Positions 58,070-64,000 of a DNA stretch of 64,000 bases are shown here, piece after piece. The position numbers and the translations under genes are program-made. The DNA lies in assembly GCA_051294375.1 (NCBI GenBank), contig CM119265.1, forward strand, positions 13,446,124-13,510,123, in the 5' to 3' direction. The notes beneath the pieces are model-generated. The model saw only the letters and a program-made list of their open reading frames with translations. It did not search any database and had not been told where the DNA came from. Position 1 is the stretch's first letter. Each line of letters opens with the position of its first letter. This DNA comes from Paraspadella gotoi. Its lineage: Eukaryota; Chaetognatha.

Positions 58070-58809
58070 GAAATGAGAACGAAGTGATCTCTCGAATTAG
58101 TAGAGTCAGACAATGCTGATCTCGAATTTTGGAGCCAATGATGAAGATAATAATTCATAATAATTCATTGGCCAGCGGAGTTTGCATTGTCCTTGGGTGT
58201 CCGGGTTGATCGCATGGAAAAATGTTTAATGTGCAATAATCTTGGGTCATGAATAACAGCGTCATAGACGTTCCTCTCATATGTGCAATATTTTTTTATG
58301 ATGAAAACCGTGACTTTTTCAAATTCGCATTGTTAATGTGTAGATAAAATTTTCTTAACGTGCCGGAAAGAAAGCTACTTAGAAACTAAGAAACGGCACA
58401 AAAAGTTAATAGAAAAACAATCGAATGTTCTCAACTTGTTTTAATCTTCTTTCCTCTGATGAAAATAGGAAAAAAAGTTTCCTAAATTAGCCGAGCAAGA
58501 TAAACTCTCAAGCCAAGTTGCTGGAATTCATTGATTGGTCGATTTGCCCACCAATCACTTCGTTAATTAGCTCATCGAAACACATGAGTGGTTGACCTAA
58601 AAGAAAAAAACTCGGTTGGTTTCTTATCTTTTTAACTTATTTGGTTCAACTTTTTTTTTAAAGTTTATAAAACTGCGATTTAATTTTTTTTTCCTAAACT
58701 TACTTTTTTTTCCATTGTTGAGAGAAAAACATTGATCTTCCCTCCCAATCTTGGATTCAACGATGGAAAGGGAAGAGGAATAGATGAGGTGATTGGAGGC
58801 AAATCGGCC
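58070..58809. other. Intergenic AT-rich DNA
   Basis: No gene seen. Short TAATTCA duplications lie near 58,150. Confidence 0.5.
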
Positions 58810-59141
58810 TTTTTTTCCAAAAACGCCCTATTTCATCTTAAATTCGAAATTAAGATTCTGGATTTAAAGATTAAATTAGGGTTAGTTAGTTAAGGATTAT
58901 GTTAAGGATTAAGGTGAGTGATTAGGTTGGTGACGAGGATTAGGGATTAAGGTTAAGAATTAGGGTTTAAAGTTAAGAGTTAAGGTTAATGATTATGGAT
59001 TAAGGTATAAGATTAAATAATAGGTTAAGGTTAAGTATTAAAATTAAAAATTAAGTTATAAGTTTATTAATAATTTAGCATTAAATATCAAGGTCAAAAA
59101 TAAGTTTAGGGATAAAGAAAATGAGGCGCTTTTGGAAAAGA
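58810..59141 (+). mobile_element. MITE-like element with degenerate TTAGG-like core, copy 1
   Basis: The left end TTTTTTCCAAAAACGCCCTA (58,811 onward) is matched by the complement of the right end (ATGAGGCGCTTTTGGAAAAG, 59,121-59,140). Between them lie some twenty degenerate units such as ATTAGGG, TTAAGG and GATTAAGG (58,875-59,060). Related to 42,356-42,618. No frame of note. Confidence 0.55.
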
Positions 59142-59466
59142 GACCCACAAAATTAAAACACAAAAAAAAAGTGGGAAAGGAGAAGCAGATTGAAGAAAAG
59201 AAAGAGAGAATCCTTATTGAGCAAAGGGCGTCTCTGACCTTTCAATGAAAAGTTCCCCGCAGAGAAGTTGTTTTTTTTAAGTTGTTTTTAAGTTGTTTTT
59301 AAGTTTTTAAGTTGTTTTTTTAATTTTTCTGCGTCGGAAGCAGATCTAACTCGGTTCAAACTATCATTTTTTTTTAAACGCAAAATTAAAAACATTAATT
59401 CCGTAACGAAAAAAGGTGGGAGAAAAAAAATTCGTCTAAGTCTATTTCGGCTAAAATGTTCTACCG
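59142..59466. other. MMP 3' flank
   Basis: AT-rich, with a small GTTGTTTTTAA tandem repeat at about 59,268-59,325. No clear minus-strand poly(A) signal was identified. Confidence 0.4.
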
Positions 59467-63951
<4,485 letters not shown>

Positions 63952-64000
63952 CTGGAATCATTCGACCAAATAATTTCTGTCTTTGTCTCAGCCCTCTCTT

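Noticed and set aside
58875-59060. True interstitial telomere
   Set aside because: Units are degenerate, mix TTAGGG, TTAAGG and GATTAAGG, and lie between inverted ends of a short element.

Overview
Eukaryotic, almost certainly metazoan, nuclear DNA. The recognisable genes have many short introns with GT-AG sites, conserved intron phases, GC- and CpG-rich exons and AT-rich introns. The gene set is animal: nephrocystin-4 (ciliary transition zone), an ankyrin-repeat protein, a furin-activated hemopexin-type matrix metalloproteinase (MMP), and a tandem cluster of LicD/fukutin-type Golgi transferases. No bacterial operons, CRISPR arrays or viral genes are visible. The phylum cannot be named from the sequence. 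A CpG-rich invertebrate genome is the best guess.

Layout. (1) 1-23,850: a very large imperfect inverted duplication. A left arm (about 596-10,005) is followed by reverse-complement copies (10,031-12,359; about 13,405-19,162; 19,188-23,850), separated by N gaps and (GA)n tracts. The arms carry one unrecognised gene (called X here), open in some copies and frameshifted in others. This looks like diverged haplotypes or unpolished reads joined head to head, or possibly a real inversion. (2) 23,850-38,900: gene-poor and rich in microsatellites, G-rich minisatellites, a tRNA-derived SINE and an inverted pair of about 160 bp repeats. (3) 38,925-49,496: three tandem LicD/fukutin-like genes (A, B, C). 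A and B are intact. C is broken by frameshifts, an AT-repeat insertion and a 2,035 bp element with roughly 880 bp terminal inverted repeats and a 10 bp target-site duplication. (4) 50,583-56,106: NPHP4. (5) 56,505-58,069: ankyrin-repeat gene. (6) 59,467-63,951 on the minus strand: the MMP, from just before its furin site to a hydrophobic C-terminal tail. Its propeptide exons lie beyond the window.

Repeat biology is the most unusual part. There are two hammerhead-ribozyme-like motifs, a two-copy MITE-like family with degenerate TTAGG-like cores, two copies of a tRNA-derived SINE, the long-TIR element inside a coding exon, and a 38 bp minisatellite that has multiplied a 5' splice site of the MMP gene. 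Functionally, LicD-type proteins act in Golgi glycan phosphotransfer, NPHP4 at the cilium base and the MMP at the cell surface. Their adjacency shows no evident pathway link. All gene models were built by eye from open frames, splice signals and remembered family motifs. No database search was run.
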